In this document: piece by piece, positions 35,651 to 44,441 of the stretch | Layout: every line of letters begins with the position of its first letter | How positions within the stretch are numbered: position 1 is the stretch's first letter | Assembly: GCF_000147335.1 (NCBI RefSeq) | Contig: NC_014501.1 | Coordinates: 4,418,001-4,482,000 of the forward strand | Direction of reading: 5' to 3' | DNA: 64,000 bases | Source: Gloeothece verrucosa PCC 7822 | Lineage (GTDB): Bacteria; Cyanobacteriota; Cyanobacteriia; Cyanobacteriales; Microcystaceae | Notes under the pieces: generated by a model | Database searches by the model: none | The model's input: only the letters and a program-made list of their open reading frames with translations | Told to the model about the DNA's origin: nothing | Translations under genes and position numbers: made by a program

Positions 35651-36379
35651 ATGTATCAGCAGTTTCAGGCGTTTTTAGAACAAGAGATTTTAACTCGCTT
35701 TGAGGTAGTCGAGCGCTCCATTCCAGCCGGGTTAGACTATAAGGTCAGCGAACGAGGCAGGAACCCGGCTACGATTCAAAGTTCGTGTTATCAATGTCCC
35801 CAATATCGGAAAATCCGCTACACTTACATTGACGCGGGAGAAACTGCTCAAATTTTTAATAGTGTGATTTATCCTAGTTACAATTATGATTTACCGATTT
35901 TAGGCATTGATTTTTTAACTTTTGGTCAGGTTAAAAATTTAGTGGTACTGGATTTTCAGCCTTTATTTAAGGATGCCGATTATCAAGAAAAATATATTGA
36001 AACAATGCGCCCGTTATGGGAAAAATATCAAGATTTAGCACAAAATTTACCCATGAAATTTTATGATGCTAATCAATATTTTTCTAAATATATACTTTTT
36101 GCCAAGACCGATGCTAAAACCGTAAAAGAAAGGTTATTTCCCGCTTTTCAAGATTATATTTCCCTGTATTGGCAATTACAGGAAAAAGCCGAGCCAATTA
36201 CTCAACTGAGCAAGATTCAGCGCATTATGGAAGCTCAAAAAGATTACGACCAATACAGTGCAGAACGCGATCCGGCTTCGGGTTTATTTAGTAGTTATTT
36301 TGGTCATGAATGGGCAGAGCGTTTTCTTTATGAGTTCTTATTTGAAGATGCTGTTCCTTTGGCGGTAGCGGCTAAATAA
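35651..36379 (+). CDS. pebA: 15,16-dihydrobiliverdin:ferredoxin oxidoreductase
   Basis: 242 residues, ferredoxin-dependent bilin reductase fold. Family marks are the SVIYPSYNYDLPILGIDFLT block, LVVLDFQPLF and YFGHEWAERFLYEFLF. PebA reduces biliverdin IXalpha to 15,16-dihydrobiliverdin, which PebB takes on. It is followed by pebB on the same strand after 111 bases that contain a strong hairpin. PebA versus other bilin reductases is assigned from sequence memory and the pebA-pebB order. Confidence 0.92.
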   Translation: MYQQFQAFLEQEILTRFEVVERSIPAGLDYKVSERGRNPATIQSSCYQCPQYRKIRYTYIDAGETAQIFNSVIYPSYNYDLPILGIDFLTFGQVKNLVVLDFQPLFKDADYQEKYIETMRPLWEKYQDLAQNLPMKFYDANQYFSKYILFAKTDAKTVKERLFPAFQDYISLYWQLQEKAEPITQLSKIQRIMEAQKDYDQYSAERDPASGLFSSYFGHEWAERFLYEFLFEDAVPLAVAAK

Positions 36380-36436
36380 AATGTAGAAATCATTAACTTT
36401 ACCCGACAGGTAAAAAAAATTCTGATCCCCCTAAAT

Positions 36437-36453
36437 CCCCCTTATTAAGGGGG
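36437..36453. repeat. Hairpin repeat CCCCCTT-ATT-AAGGGGG between pebA and pebB
   Basis: A perfect 7-base stem with a 3-base loop, preceded by GATCCCCCTAAAT and followed by ACTTT. This sequence type is a common dispersed repeat in cyanobacterial intergenic DNA (recalled). It could reduce read-through from pebA to pebB. Confidence 0.75.
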
Positions 36454-36490
36454 ACTTTCATAAATATTACTCTAACTCGCCTAAATTCTT

Positions 36491-37243
36491 ATGACTCTTT
36501 ATCAGCCTTTTTTAGATTATGCGATCGCTTTGCTGAGTGAAAAACTCTCTTTAACACCTTATCCTATCCCTGCGGGTTTTGAGCGAAAAGAAGAACTAAG
36601 CGGCAAGGGAAAAAAACAGGAGACAGTTATTACCACTAGCTACGCTTATCAAGCTCCCAAACTGCGACAAATTCGTGCGGCTCATGTTCAAGGGGGAAAT
36701 GCTTTACAAGTTCTTAATTTTGTCATTTTTCCCGATTTAAATTATGATTTACCGTTTTTTGGGGCGGATTTAGTGACCTTGCCGGGTGGACATTTGATCG
36801 CCTTGGATATGCAGCCGCTCTTTCATGATGCCGCTTACCAGCATAAATATAGCGATCCCATTTTACCCATCTTTAAGGCTTATCAAGAGCATTTACCTTG
36901 GGGGGGAGACTTCCCAGAAGACGCTAAACCGTTCTTTTCTCCGGCCTTTTTGTGGACTCGTCCCCAAGAAACTGAAATGGTAGAAACCCGGGTATTTGAC
37001 GCATTTAAAGACTATCTAGGCGCTTATCTGGAATTTGTCGAACAAGCAGAAGCGGTGAATGACCCAGAGCAACTCGAGGAGATTTTAGCCGCGCAACGGC
37101 GTTATATTGGTTATCGTGCGGACAAAGATCCCGCCAGGGGGATGTTTACCCGTTTCTATGGCCCAGAATGGACAGAAGAATACATACACGGGTTTTTGTT
37201 TGATTTAGAGCGCTATCTTAAACAACCTTTGCTGACAATTTAA
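36491..37243 (+). CDS. pebB: Phycoerythrobilin:ferredoxin oxidoreductase
   Basis: 250 residues of the bilin reductase family: [36 protein letters not shown] and [21 protein letters not shown]. PebB reduces 15,16-dihydrobiliverdin to phycoerythrobilin, the pigment of CpeA and CpeB. It is the second gene of the pebA-pebB pair. Its stop codon overlaps the stop of the convergent lyase gene: TTAA at 37240-37243 serves both strands. Confidence 0.92.
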   Translation: MTLYQPFLDYAIALLSEKLSLTPYPIPAGFERKEELSGKGKKQETVITTSYAYQAPKLRQIRAAHVQGGNALQVLNFVIFPDLNYDLPFFGADLVTLPGGHLIALDMQPLFHDAAYQHKYSDPILPIFKAYQEHLPWGGDFPEDAKPFFSPAFLWTRPQETEMVETRVFDAFKDYLGAYLEFVEQAEAVNDPEQLEEILAAQRRYIGYRADKDPARGMFTRFYGPEWTEEYIHGFLFDLERYLKQPLLTI

Positions 37244-37830
37244 GACAATAAGGCTCTCTGGCGATTTCTTTCGACCATTTCTTCTAACTGAGAAGGCAAA
37301 ACACAGCGCCGCTCAGAACTATAAGTCATTAAATTAACCCCATTCATTAATTTAACCGTACTGACTCGAACGCGAAAATCATCAGTGACAAACCAACAGC
37401 GCTCTTGACCTTGATTTTTTTCATATTCTGTATTAATGGTCAACACTCCATCCTCAGCAAAATGATAAATTCCCACCACCGGAATTCCTTCCACATAACC
37501 TTTATTGCGTAAAAATTTGCCATAACGGGGATTATTTGTGTCGGGAATATCTACCAGAGTAGCGGCATAATTGGGGTTAGGTTCTCCATCTTTTGTATTG
37601 CCTTGCCACATAAAAGTTGCGCCACTAGATGCTAAGGCCGGATCAACGCCTTGCTCTAAACAAACCTCAAGCACACTGGGGTCATTTTTGTCTAAAACTT
37701 TAATAATAAGATTAGATTCTCCCGATTCATCGGCGGCTGAACTAAAGTGATGAACGGCTCTTTGAGAAAACCATGTTCCCTCACTTTTACGGAAAAAATC
37801 GATCATGGTCATGGGGGCTATAACTGACAT
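37240..37830 (-). CDS. Second CpcS/CpeS-family phycobiliprotein lyase
   Basis: 196 residues; the same fold as cpeS (31415-31948) but clearly divergent. Seen are [58 protein letters not shown] and [21 protein letters not shown]. An extra C-terminal helix ([16 protein letters not shown]) is typical of CpcS/CpcU-type members. It may load bilin on phycocyanin/allophycocyanin or serve a phycoerythrin site not covered by CpeS, CpeT and CpeY, such as Cys139 of CpeA. It shares stop-codon bases with pebB. Confidence 0.8.
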   Translation of the reverse strand: MSVIAPMTMIDFFRKSEGTWFSQRAVHHFSSAADESGESNLIIKVLDKNDPSVLEVCLEQGVDPALASSGATFMWQGNTKDGEPNPNYAATLVDIPDTNNPRYGKFLRNKGYVEGIPVVGIYHFAEDGVLTINTEYEKNQGQERCWFVTDDFRVRVSTVKLMNGVNLMTYSSERRCVLPSQLEEMVERNRQRALLS

Positions 37831-37851
37831 TTTTCTTGCTCCTCATCTTTA

Positions 37852-38118
37852 TTATTTAATTTTATATTGTGTTATCCCCTCGCTTAAAAGACAGACGAGA
37901 AACTGATTTAAGCTAACTCCTTCTTGCTCTGAACCTTCTACTAACTTCCGATGAAGTGAGCGCGGCATTCTTAATAATACTCGACCACTGTATTGATCAT
38001 CAATAGGAATATTATCACCATATTGGTAAGCGGTTTCAAGCCAAAGTCGCCGCGCATCTTCAATATTAGTCATTACCTCTAAAGGATGTAGCTCAGTTGT
38101 TTTGTTCTTCTTGTTCAT
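37852..38118 (-). CDS. HicB/Arc-type ribbon-helix-helix protein, lone antitoxin-like
   Basis: 88 residues. The C-terminal half, SGRVLLRMPRSLHRKLVEGS and EQEGVSLNQFLVCLLSEGI, is the ribbon-helix-helix DNA-binding part of HicB antitoxins and CopG/Arc repressors. The N-terminal half resembles the short linker of such antitoxins (ARRLWLETAYQYGDNIP) and lacks the full HicB RNase-like domain. No hicA or other toxin ORF is adjacent. It lies 21 bases after the lyase start on the same strand, so it could be a regulator retained from a toxin-antitoxin pair. Confidence 0.65.
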   Translation of the reverse strand: MNKKNKTTELHPLEVMTNIEDARRLWLETAYQYGDNIPIDDQYSGRVLLRMPRSLHRKLVEGSEQEGVSLNQFLVCLLSEGITQYKIK

Positions 38119-38317
38119 AGTCTTCTAAACTGATTAGTATGGAGAGAAAATACACAAATGCTCGAAAATAAATCAATAGCCCAACATCATTAAAGGTAAA
38201 CTCTTTAGGCACTGCCACCCACCAACGGTGCAGCTATACGAACAGAGCAATCCTACGCAAGCTAGATAATGCACATTTGTCAAAAAAAAACAATTAATTT
38301 TAACAATTCATAACACC

Positions 38318-39118
38318 ATGACCATCACTGCCGATGAAATCACCAAAGCGCTTTCTGAGGGCAAAAACTTAGCCAAAGCGAACCTACAGGGAATAAACCT
38401 AGCTAACATGGACTTATCCAACGCCGATTTAAGCGCCGCTAACTTAATCGGAGCCAACTTAAGCCAAACCAACTTGAAAGGAGCTAACTTAAGTGGGGCA
38501 GACTTAAGAGGAGTAAACCTCAACAAAGCCAATTTAGAAGGGGCCAACCTACAAGACGCTTACTTATTCCGCGCCAATTTAGAGGGCTGCTGCTTAAAAG
38601 AGGCTCAACTCGAAGGAGCAAAAATACAACTAGCCCGCTATGATTCTCAGACAGTGTGGCCAGAAGGATACAACTACAGAAATTCGGGCGCAGTGGGGCC
38701 AAAAGCCAACCTAAACGGAGCCTTTCTCAGTACCGCTAACCTGAGAAATGCCGACCTCAGAGGAGCTAACCTGCGGGGAGCCTATTTAAGTGGGACAGAC
38801 TTAACCGGAGCTAACTTAGAAGATGCGGCATTAAGCGGCGCTAATCTTCAGGGGGCATTACTCACAGGGGCTTATTTACGTAAAGCGCGTTTAATTGGGG
38901 TGGAATTGCAGGGGGCAGATTTACGAGCCGCCGACTTAACCGAGGCTAACTTAGAGCAAATTCAAAATTTAGCCGGGGCAGACTTTACCTTAGCACAGGG
39001 ATTAACTCAAGAAACAAAAGCCATGTTGTGCAGTCGTCCGGCGCAAGAGTTAGGAACCTGGAACCCTTTCACTCGCTGCAATACAGCCCAAAGTCTAGGG
39101 TGTGATTTGGTGTCTTAG
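38318..39118 (+). CDS. Pentapeptide repeat protein
   Basis: 266 residues made mostly of A(D/N)LXX pentapeptides in two blocks (~18-100 and ~128-225), predicted to form a right-handed quadrilateral beta helix. The blocks are split by a ~28-residue insert containing LARYDSQTVWPEGYNYRN, which occurs in a cyanobacterial subgroup, and the C-terminus has five Cys residues in a short non-repeat tail. The role is unknown. It lies 155 bases before cpeB on the same strand, but cpeB very likely has its own promoter. Confidence 0.85.
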   Translation: MTITADEITKALSEGKNLAKANLQGINLANMDLSNADLSAANLIGANLSQTNLKGANLSGADLRGVNLNKANLEGANLQDAYLFRANLEGCCLKEAQLEGAKIQLARYDSQTVWPEGYNYRNSGAVGPKANLNGAFLSTANLRNADLRGANLRGAYLSGTDLTGANLEDAALSGANLQGALLTGAYLRKARLIGVELQGADLRAADLTEANLEQIQNLAGADFTLAQGLTQETKAMLCSRPAQELGTWNPFTRCNTAQSLGCDLVS

Positions 39119-39144
39119 GTAACTTAAACTTTGTCAGAAAATTT

Positions 39145-39161
39145 ACAAATTGTTAATTTGT
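39145..39161 (+). promoter_or_regulatory. Inverted repeat in the cpeB promoter region
   Basis: ACAAATTGTTAATTTGT, 7-base perfect arms around GTT, 112 bases upstream of the cpeB ATG. It overlaps TTGTTA and TTTGTTT, reminiscent of the TTGTTA direct repeats described in the cpeBA promoter of Fremyella. A second near-palindrome, TTTCTC-ACAATT-GAGACAAA, follows at ~39161-39180. Confidence 0.4.
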
Positions 39162-39174
39162 TTCTCACAATTGA

Positions 39175-39828
<654 letters not shown>

Positions 39829-39870
39829 TAGGTTTGCTATTTCTAAGCACTTATTACTTATTTTAGTTAG

Positions 39871-40386
<516 letters not shown>

Positions 40387-40413
40387 TCCTAGTTGGGTTT
40401 ATTTTATTTAATT

Positions 40414-40502
40414 CCTCAAAGGGCTTAAATCTTTGAGGGACGGGGATTCTTCGGTTTAGTGCTTGGCTCAATAAAAGGCTGAGTATTGATCTGAGAATCC
40501 CC
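40414..40502 (+). terminator. Double hairpin after cpeA (terminator or attenuator before cpeYZ)
   Basis: First stem: CCTCAAAG (40414-40421) with CTTTGAGG (40431-40438). Second: GGGGATTCT (40442-40450) with AGAATCCCC (40494-40502), enclosing TCAATA/TATTGA. There is no long T run directly after either, so partial termination or mRNA 3' end protection is more likely than a full stop. Confidence 0.55.
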
Positions 40503-40588
40503 ATTAATAGTTAACAGTTATCAGTTAAGTAGGTGAGCATAATTAAATGTAAAATAGCAAGAGCGAAGAGGCAACAATAAAATTTAAA

Positions 40589-41884
40589 ATGGATAAGCGT
40601 TTTTTTAAGTTATATAATCTGACCGAAGAAGAAGCAATCGCGGTTTTAGATACTCCTCAAGACAAAATAGAAGAGGATGATTCTCGCTATGTGGCGGCGG
40701 CTCATTTGGTAAATTTTAACAGCGAGAACTCGATTAAGGCTTTGATCCGAGCGATCCAAAACACAGACCCTTCACTGGATAACCGTATTGTACGCCGTAA
40801 GTCGGTGGAGACATTGGGACGTTTACAAGCTCAAGCAGCCATTCCCGTCATTCGCACTTGTTTAGCCGATGAAGATTGTTACACGGTAGAAATTGCTGTG
40901 TGGTCTATAGGTGAAATCGGCTGTCAAGACCGAGAAATCCTGGAAGAAATCGCTCAATTGCTGGATAAACCCGGACAACTCTATCGAGTCATTATTCATA
41001 CTTTAGCTAAGTTAGATTATAAACCCGCCGTTGCTCGCATTAGGAATTTTATCGATGCTAAAGACGAAACCATCCAAAGTGCGGCTATTTCAGCCATCTG
41101 TCGTCTGAGTGGAGATTACAAAGAGATGGAAAAGGTAGCCGCTTTTCTAGAACACAGTAATGTTAATGCTCGGCGCGGCTGTATTCAAGATTTAATAGAT
41201 GCTCGTTATTACCCTGCTATTCCTGATATTGCCAGTTGTCCTGTTTCTCTGGTGTTTCGTCTTCGGGCTATTCGTTCTCTAGCCGAAACGGGCATAAAAG
41301 AAGGAATTTTAACGTTTGAAGCCATTCAGCCGAGTTTAGAACAAGTATTGCGGGACCATCCCCATGACCTGAAATTGGTACATCAATATGATCAACCTCC
41401 TTCGATTGAGTTTGTCATACGGGAACTGTATCATACTGACTTTGGACGTTGCTATCTGGCCTGCAAAACTCTATTAGATACTTATGCTATAGAAGCCCCT
41501 GAAGCTTTACTGACCACTTATGCTCAAGAAGCGCATAATGATTATGGGGCCCATTATCATGTGATTAAACTGTTAGGTTGGCTCAAGTATGAAGCCGCTT
41601 ATGATTTATTGATAGAAGCTTTGCAAAATGCGGCTCCTCAGTTTCAAAAATCTCGAGCCGCCGCCGCCCTAGCACTGGGAGAAATTGGCGATAAACGAGC
41701 GATTCTGAGGCTACAGGCCTGCCTAAACAGTCCGATTTGGGATTTGAAATATGCTAGTTTAATGGCACTCTTAAAATTAGGAGACTTTAGTAGTTATGAA
41801 ATCGCTGCTATCGATCCAGATCCATTAATTAGAGCTAAAGTTGCTCAGATTTCTGAAAAAGCACTGTTCACCGTAAACCCATGA
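40589..41884 (+). CDS. cpeY: Phycoerythrobilin lyase CpeY (E/F-type, HEAT repeats)
   Basis: 431 residues, normal for CpeY. HEAT repeats dominate: LVNFNSENSIKALIRAIQNT, RRKSVETLGRLQAQAAIPVI, YTVEIAVWSIGEIGCQDREI, and a last one at ARAAAALALGEIGDKRAI-type sequence near 360. In Fremyella CpeY with CpeZ attaches phycoerythrobilin to Cys82 of CpeA. It lies downstream of cpeBA, and its stop overlaps the start of cpeZ by four bases (ATGA), so the two products are made together. Confidence 0.9.
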   Translation: MDKRFFKLYNLTEEEAIAVLDTPQDKIEEDDSRYVAAAHLVNFNSENSIKALIRAIQNTDPSLDNRIVRRKSVETLGRLQAQAAIPVIRTCLADEDCYTVEIAVWSIGEIGCQDREILEEIAQLLDKPGQLYRVIIHTLAKLDYKPAVARIRNFIDAKDETIQSAAISAICRLSGDYKEMEKVAAFLEHSNVNARRGCIQDLIDARYYPAIPDIASCPVSLVFRLRAIRSLAETGIKEGILTFEAIQPSLEQVLRDHPHDLKLVHQYDQPPSIEFVIRELYHTDFGRCYLACKTLLDTYAIEAPEALLTTYAQEAHNDYGAHYHVIKLLGWLKYEAAYDLLIEALQNAAPQFQKSRAAAALALGEIGDKRAILRLQACLNSPIWDLKYASLMALLKLGDFSSYEIAAIDPDPLIRAKVAQISEKALFTVNP

Positions 41885-42486
41885 CCCTAGACTCCCTGTT
41901 TCAACAACTCAAGCATCCTAACCCTAATCTACGAGAAAGGGCAATGTATGAACTAGCCGAACAACGAGAGGAACAGACGATTCCTCGTTTAATTAGTATT
42001 TTAGATTCAGAAGATGTGAGTTATCGACGTTCGGCAGTGAAAGCATTAGGTTTTATTGGTACGGACTCGGTTCCTCCTTTAGTGGAGTTATTACTCCATA
42101 GCGATAACGCTATTATTCGTTCAAGTTGTGCAAAAGCTTTGGCTCAGGTGGCTTATAATCATCCTGAAGACCCTTTTCCAGAAGCGGGAATGCTTGGGTT
42201 AAAAGCGGCTCTTAATGACCCTAATCCGGTGGTGCATATTGCTTCTGCTATGGCTTTGGGGGAAATAGGCGGACCGGCGTTAGATATTTTGATTGAGGGG
42301 TTGAAAACGACGGATAATGAAGCTTTGGCTATAGCACTGGTAAATGCTTTAGGGTCTATCCCTGATGAGCGAATTGTGGAAGTGTTAACGAGTGTCGCTA
42401 ATGATGAATCTGCTGATGCTTATGTGCGTGAGTCGGCAACCAGTGCCTTATCCCGTTTAGAGATGGTGATCAAATATTCTAAATAA
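41881..42486 (+). CDS. cpeZ: CpeZ, HEAT-repeat partner of CpeY
   Basis: 201 residues, normal for CpeZ, with repeats at NPNLRERAMYELAEQREEQT, DVSYRRSAVKALGFIGTDSV, NAIIRSSCAKALAQVAYN, NPVVHIASAMALGEIGGPAL and VRESATSALSRLE. CpeZ acts as a chaperone-like helper of CpeY and aids stable phycoerythrin. Its ATG overlaps the cpeY stop by four bases. A terminator-like inverted repeat lies just after its stop. Confidence 0.88.
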   Translation: MTLDSLFQQLKHPNPNLRERAMYELAEQREEQTIPRLISILDSEDVSYRRSAVKALGFIGTDSVPPLVELLLHSDNAIIRSSCAKALAQVAYNHPEDPFPEAGMLGLKAALNDPNPVVHIASAMALGEIGGPALDILIEGLKTTDNEALAIALVNALGSIPDERIVEVLTSVANDESADAYVRESATSALSRLEMVIKYSK

Positions 42487-42493
42487 CTTATAG

Positions 42494-42562
42494 GGTGGGC
42501 AAGATAGCGCAAGTATTGACAAATGAGCGGCTTAATGCTAAGCGATATGGCCCACCTTTTTT
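42494..42562 (+). terminator. Terminator-like inverted repeat after cpeZ
   Basis: GGTGGGC (42494-42500) pairs with GCCCACC (42550-42556) across a 49-base loop and is followed by TTTTTT. It is placed 8 bases after the cpeZ stop. The loop is long, so efficiency is uncertain. Confidence 0.5.
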
Positions 42563-42606
42563 AATATTTGTCGGCAGATGAACCTCCCCTACTAATGACT
42601 AATGAC

Positions 42607-43476
42607 TTAACGGGGATACTTTTCCATTAGTTTTCTCACTTGTTCGGCGTGGTAGGAACTGCGGGTTAAGGGAGAGGAAACCACTTGTAAAAAGCCGATG
42701 GACTCTCCATATTCTCGCCAAGCATCAAATTGTTGGGGAGTAACAAAGTCTTGAACGCCTAAATGTTTTTGAGAAGGTTGCAGATATTGCCCAATGGTCA
42801 GGATATCACAATCGACTTTTCGTAAATCTTGCATTACTTCTCGCACTTCGGCATCGGTTTCTCCGAGTCCTACCATAATCCCAGATTTGGTGTAAACTTG
42901 GGGTGCTATTTCTCGGGTACGTTGGAGGAGTTCGAGAGAGCGCTGATAGTTACCTTGGGGACGAACGCGACGGTATAATCGGGGTATGGTTTCAGTGTTG
43001 TGATTGAGAACTTCGGGTTTTGCTTGTAGAATTACAGCCAAGGCCTCCCAGTTGCCGCATAAGTCGGGGATTAATACTTCTATAGTAGTCAAAGGAGAAA
43101 TGCGGCGGACTTCTTCGATACAACGGACAAATTGGTTAGCGCCGCCATCGGGTAAGTCATCTCGGTTAACTGATGTAATCACTACATGATTGAGTTTGAG
43201 GCGTTGTACGGCTTCGGCTAACCGTAGGGGTTCAGTAGCATCAAGAGGTAATGGTTTTTTCTCAAAATCGATATCACAATAGGGGCAGGCACGGGTACAA
43301 GCAGGACCCATAATTAAAAATGTAGCGGTGCCGGCGTTGAAGCATTCGCCGATGTTGGGACAGGAAGCCTCTTCACACACAGTATTTAAGGCTAAATCTC
43401 GGAGAATTTCTTTGACACTTCCGACTCGTTGCCATTGCGGCGCTTTTACCCTCAGCCATTCAGGTTTGACAGTCAC
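42607..43476 (-). CDS. lipA: Lipoyl synthase
   Basis: 289 residues. Both cluster motifs are present: the auxiliary Cys set [12 protein letters not shown] (C-x4-C-x5-C, Cys34/39/45) and the radical SAM motif [10 protein letters not shown] (C-x3-C-x2-C), plus the C-terminal RSSYHAEQ segment with the conserved Arg-Ser-Ser. LipA inserts two sulphur atoms into octanoyl chains on 2-oxoacid dehydrogenases and GcvH. Its stop codon lies in a short TGACTAATGACTTAA heptamer remnant. It is divergent from the tRNA-Pro gene. Confidence 0.95.
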   Translation of the reverse strand: MTVKPEWLRVKAPQWQRVGSVKEILRDLALNTVCEEASCPNIGECFNAGTATFLIMGPACTRACPYCDIDFEKKPLPLDATEPLRLAEAVQRLKLNHVVITSVNRDDLPDGGANQFVRCIEEVRRISPLTTIEVLIPDLCGNWEALAVILQAKPEVLNHNTETIPRLYRRVRPQGNYQRSLELLQRTREIAPQVYTKSGIMVGLGETDAEVREVMQDLRKVDCDILTIGQYLQPSQKHLGVQDFVTPQQFDAWREYGESIGFLQVVSSPLTRSSYHAEQVRKLMEKYPR

Positions 43477-43567
43477 ACCTAGCTTACTCCTATTGTGGTC
43501 ATTGTCTATATATCTTAACCTGATTGCTCCGTCATGGGTTATAGTAGTAAAAGACTATTGTTAATAA

Positions 43568-43641
43568 CGGGATGTAGCGCAGCTTGGTAGCGCACTTCGT
43601 TCGGGACGAAGGGGCCGCAGGTTCAAATCCTGTCATCCCGA
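43568..43641 (+). tRNA. tRNA-Pro (anticodon CGG)
   Basis: Cloverleaf: acceptor CGGGATG with CATCCCG plus discriminator A, D arm GCGC-AGCTTGGTA-GCGC, anticodon stem CTTCG/CGAAG with loop TTCGGGA (anticodon CGG), T arm GCAGG-TTCAAAT-CCTGT. Length 74 including A73; CCA is not encoded. A transposon-end-like repeat set starts 14 bases downstream. Confidence 0.95.
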
Positions 43642-43654
43642 TTTCTTTTTACTT

Positions 43655-43765
43655 TGTACATTCACAAATTAAATTAAATGTCGTTGTTCACACATTGATG
43701 TCGCTGTTTAACAAATAGTTGTCGTTGCACCATCGTTCAAACTGTTCATACATTAACTGTCGCTG
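43655..43765 (+). mobile_element. Putative end of a Tn7-like / type V-K CAST transposon next to tRNA-Pro
   Basis: The block begins TGTACATTCACAAATTAA and has four copies of TGTCGYTG at 43679, 43699, 43720 and 43758, i.e. 20, 21 and 38 bases apart, each preceded by an ATTAA/ATTGA-type stretch and TTCACA- or TTCATA-like sequence. This is the organisation of TnsB sites in the terminal region of cyanobacterial Tn7-like elements, which carry TGTACA-type tips and TGTCG repeats and, for type V-K CASTs, insert just downstream of tRNA genes. No tnsB, tnsC, tniQ, cas12k or CRISPR array and no matching second end is seen, so it may be a relic or the edge of an element reaching outside the window. Confidence 0.6.
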
Positions 43766-43891
43766 AAAATTGGATCGTATTTAAGATAAATTTGGGGTAA
43801 AGTGATTAGGAAATTATATAATAAAATTGATGTATAAATAATGCTTTTTTGAGATTGAGTTTTATTAAATCATTCAAATGGAGAAACTACT

Positions 43892-44116
43892 ATGGAAGCA
43901 ATCTATCGAATAAAAGCAAGTGAATTAGATTAATATTTTTTTGAAGTTATTAAAGCAAATTATGGCGATAAAGAAATAGAAATTAGAGTTTATTCAGTTG
44001 ATGAAACAGGTTATCTTTTACAATCAAATGTCAATCAAAAAAAGCTATTAAGTGCTATCGAAAATGTTAACCCGGGTCTGGAATTAGTAGAAGTTCCTTG
44101 GGAGGATTTAGAATGA
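43892..44116 (+). pseudogene. Antitoxin gene with an in-frame nonsense codon
   Basis: From ATG 43892 the frame reads MEAIYRIKASELD, then TAA at 43931-43933, then continues without further stops as YFFEVIKANYGDKEIEIRVY to a TGA at 44114-44116 that overlaps the toxin ATG by four bases. The ending ...NPGLELVEVPWEDLE is acidic and antitoxin-like. The size (74 codons) and the overlap with a YoeB-type toxin mark it as the antitoxin of the pair, inactivated by one codon. A sequencing error at 43931 is the alternative. Confidence 0.7.
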
Positions 44117-44346
44117 AACGAAAAATAGTCTTTGAAGCGTCTGCTTTTGAGGACTTTAACGAATGGGTTTCGTTAGACAAAAAAATTTATCAAAAGATTA
44201 TTAATTTAATTAAAGATATTAATCGTTCTCCTTTTTCGGGATTAGGAAAACCTGAGCCGCTTAAATATGAATTATCAGGATATTGGTCAAGACGAATTAA
44301 TGACGAACATCGCTTAGTTTATTTAGTTACGGATGAGCCAATTTAA
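44113..44346 (+). CDS. YoeB/Txe-family toxin, C-terminally truncated
   Basis: 77 residues from ATG 44113. The fold is that of mRNA interferase YoeB: KRKIVFEASAFEDFNEW, then SPFSGLGKPEPLKYELSGYW and SRRINDEHRLVYLVTDE. Intact members continue ~7-10 residues with a terminal A-C-R-x-H-Y, which supplies the catalytic His/Tyr. Here the frame ends PI-stop, directly before a GC-rich hairpin that looks like a foreign insertion. The missing residues should abolish RNA cleavage, in line with the broken antitoxin. Confidence 0.75.
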   Translation: MKRKIVFEASAFEDFNEWVSLDKKIYQKIINLIKDINRSPFSGLGKPEPLKYELSGYWSRRINDEHRLVYLVTDEPI

Positions 44347-44347
44347 A

Positions 44348-44368
44348 CCTCGCCCTTGAAGGGCGGGG
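44348..44368. repeat. GC-rich hairpin of IS200/IS605 end type at the toxin break
   Basis: CCTCGCCC, TTGAA, GGGCGGGG: 8-base stem with one G-T pair, followed by TCTCC. Hairpins of this make are known at the ends of IS200/IS605 elements in cyanobacteria. No transposase or tnpB ORF is present, so this is only an end, a solo remnant or a MITE. Confidence 0.45.
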
Positions 44369-44441
44369 TCTCCATTGCTTGTAAATATCATTACGAAGGA
44401 TAATTTTATGGTAAAATAGGCAAGCTATTATTTAAATAGTG

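Noticed and set aside
38308-38547. Reverse-strand ORF opposite the pentapeptide gene
   Set aside because: It mirrors the pentapeptide repeat (its own Leu/Ala/Lys repeats come from antisense reading) and has no supporting features.
43655-43765. Repeats behind tRNA-Pro as a CRISPR array or iteron origin
   Set aside because: Only four short boxes with related, not unique, sequence between them; no rep or cas gene nearby. A transposon end fits better.
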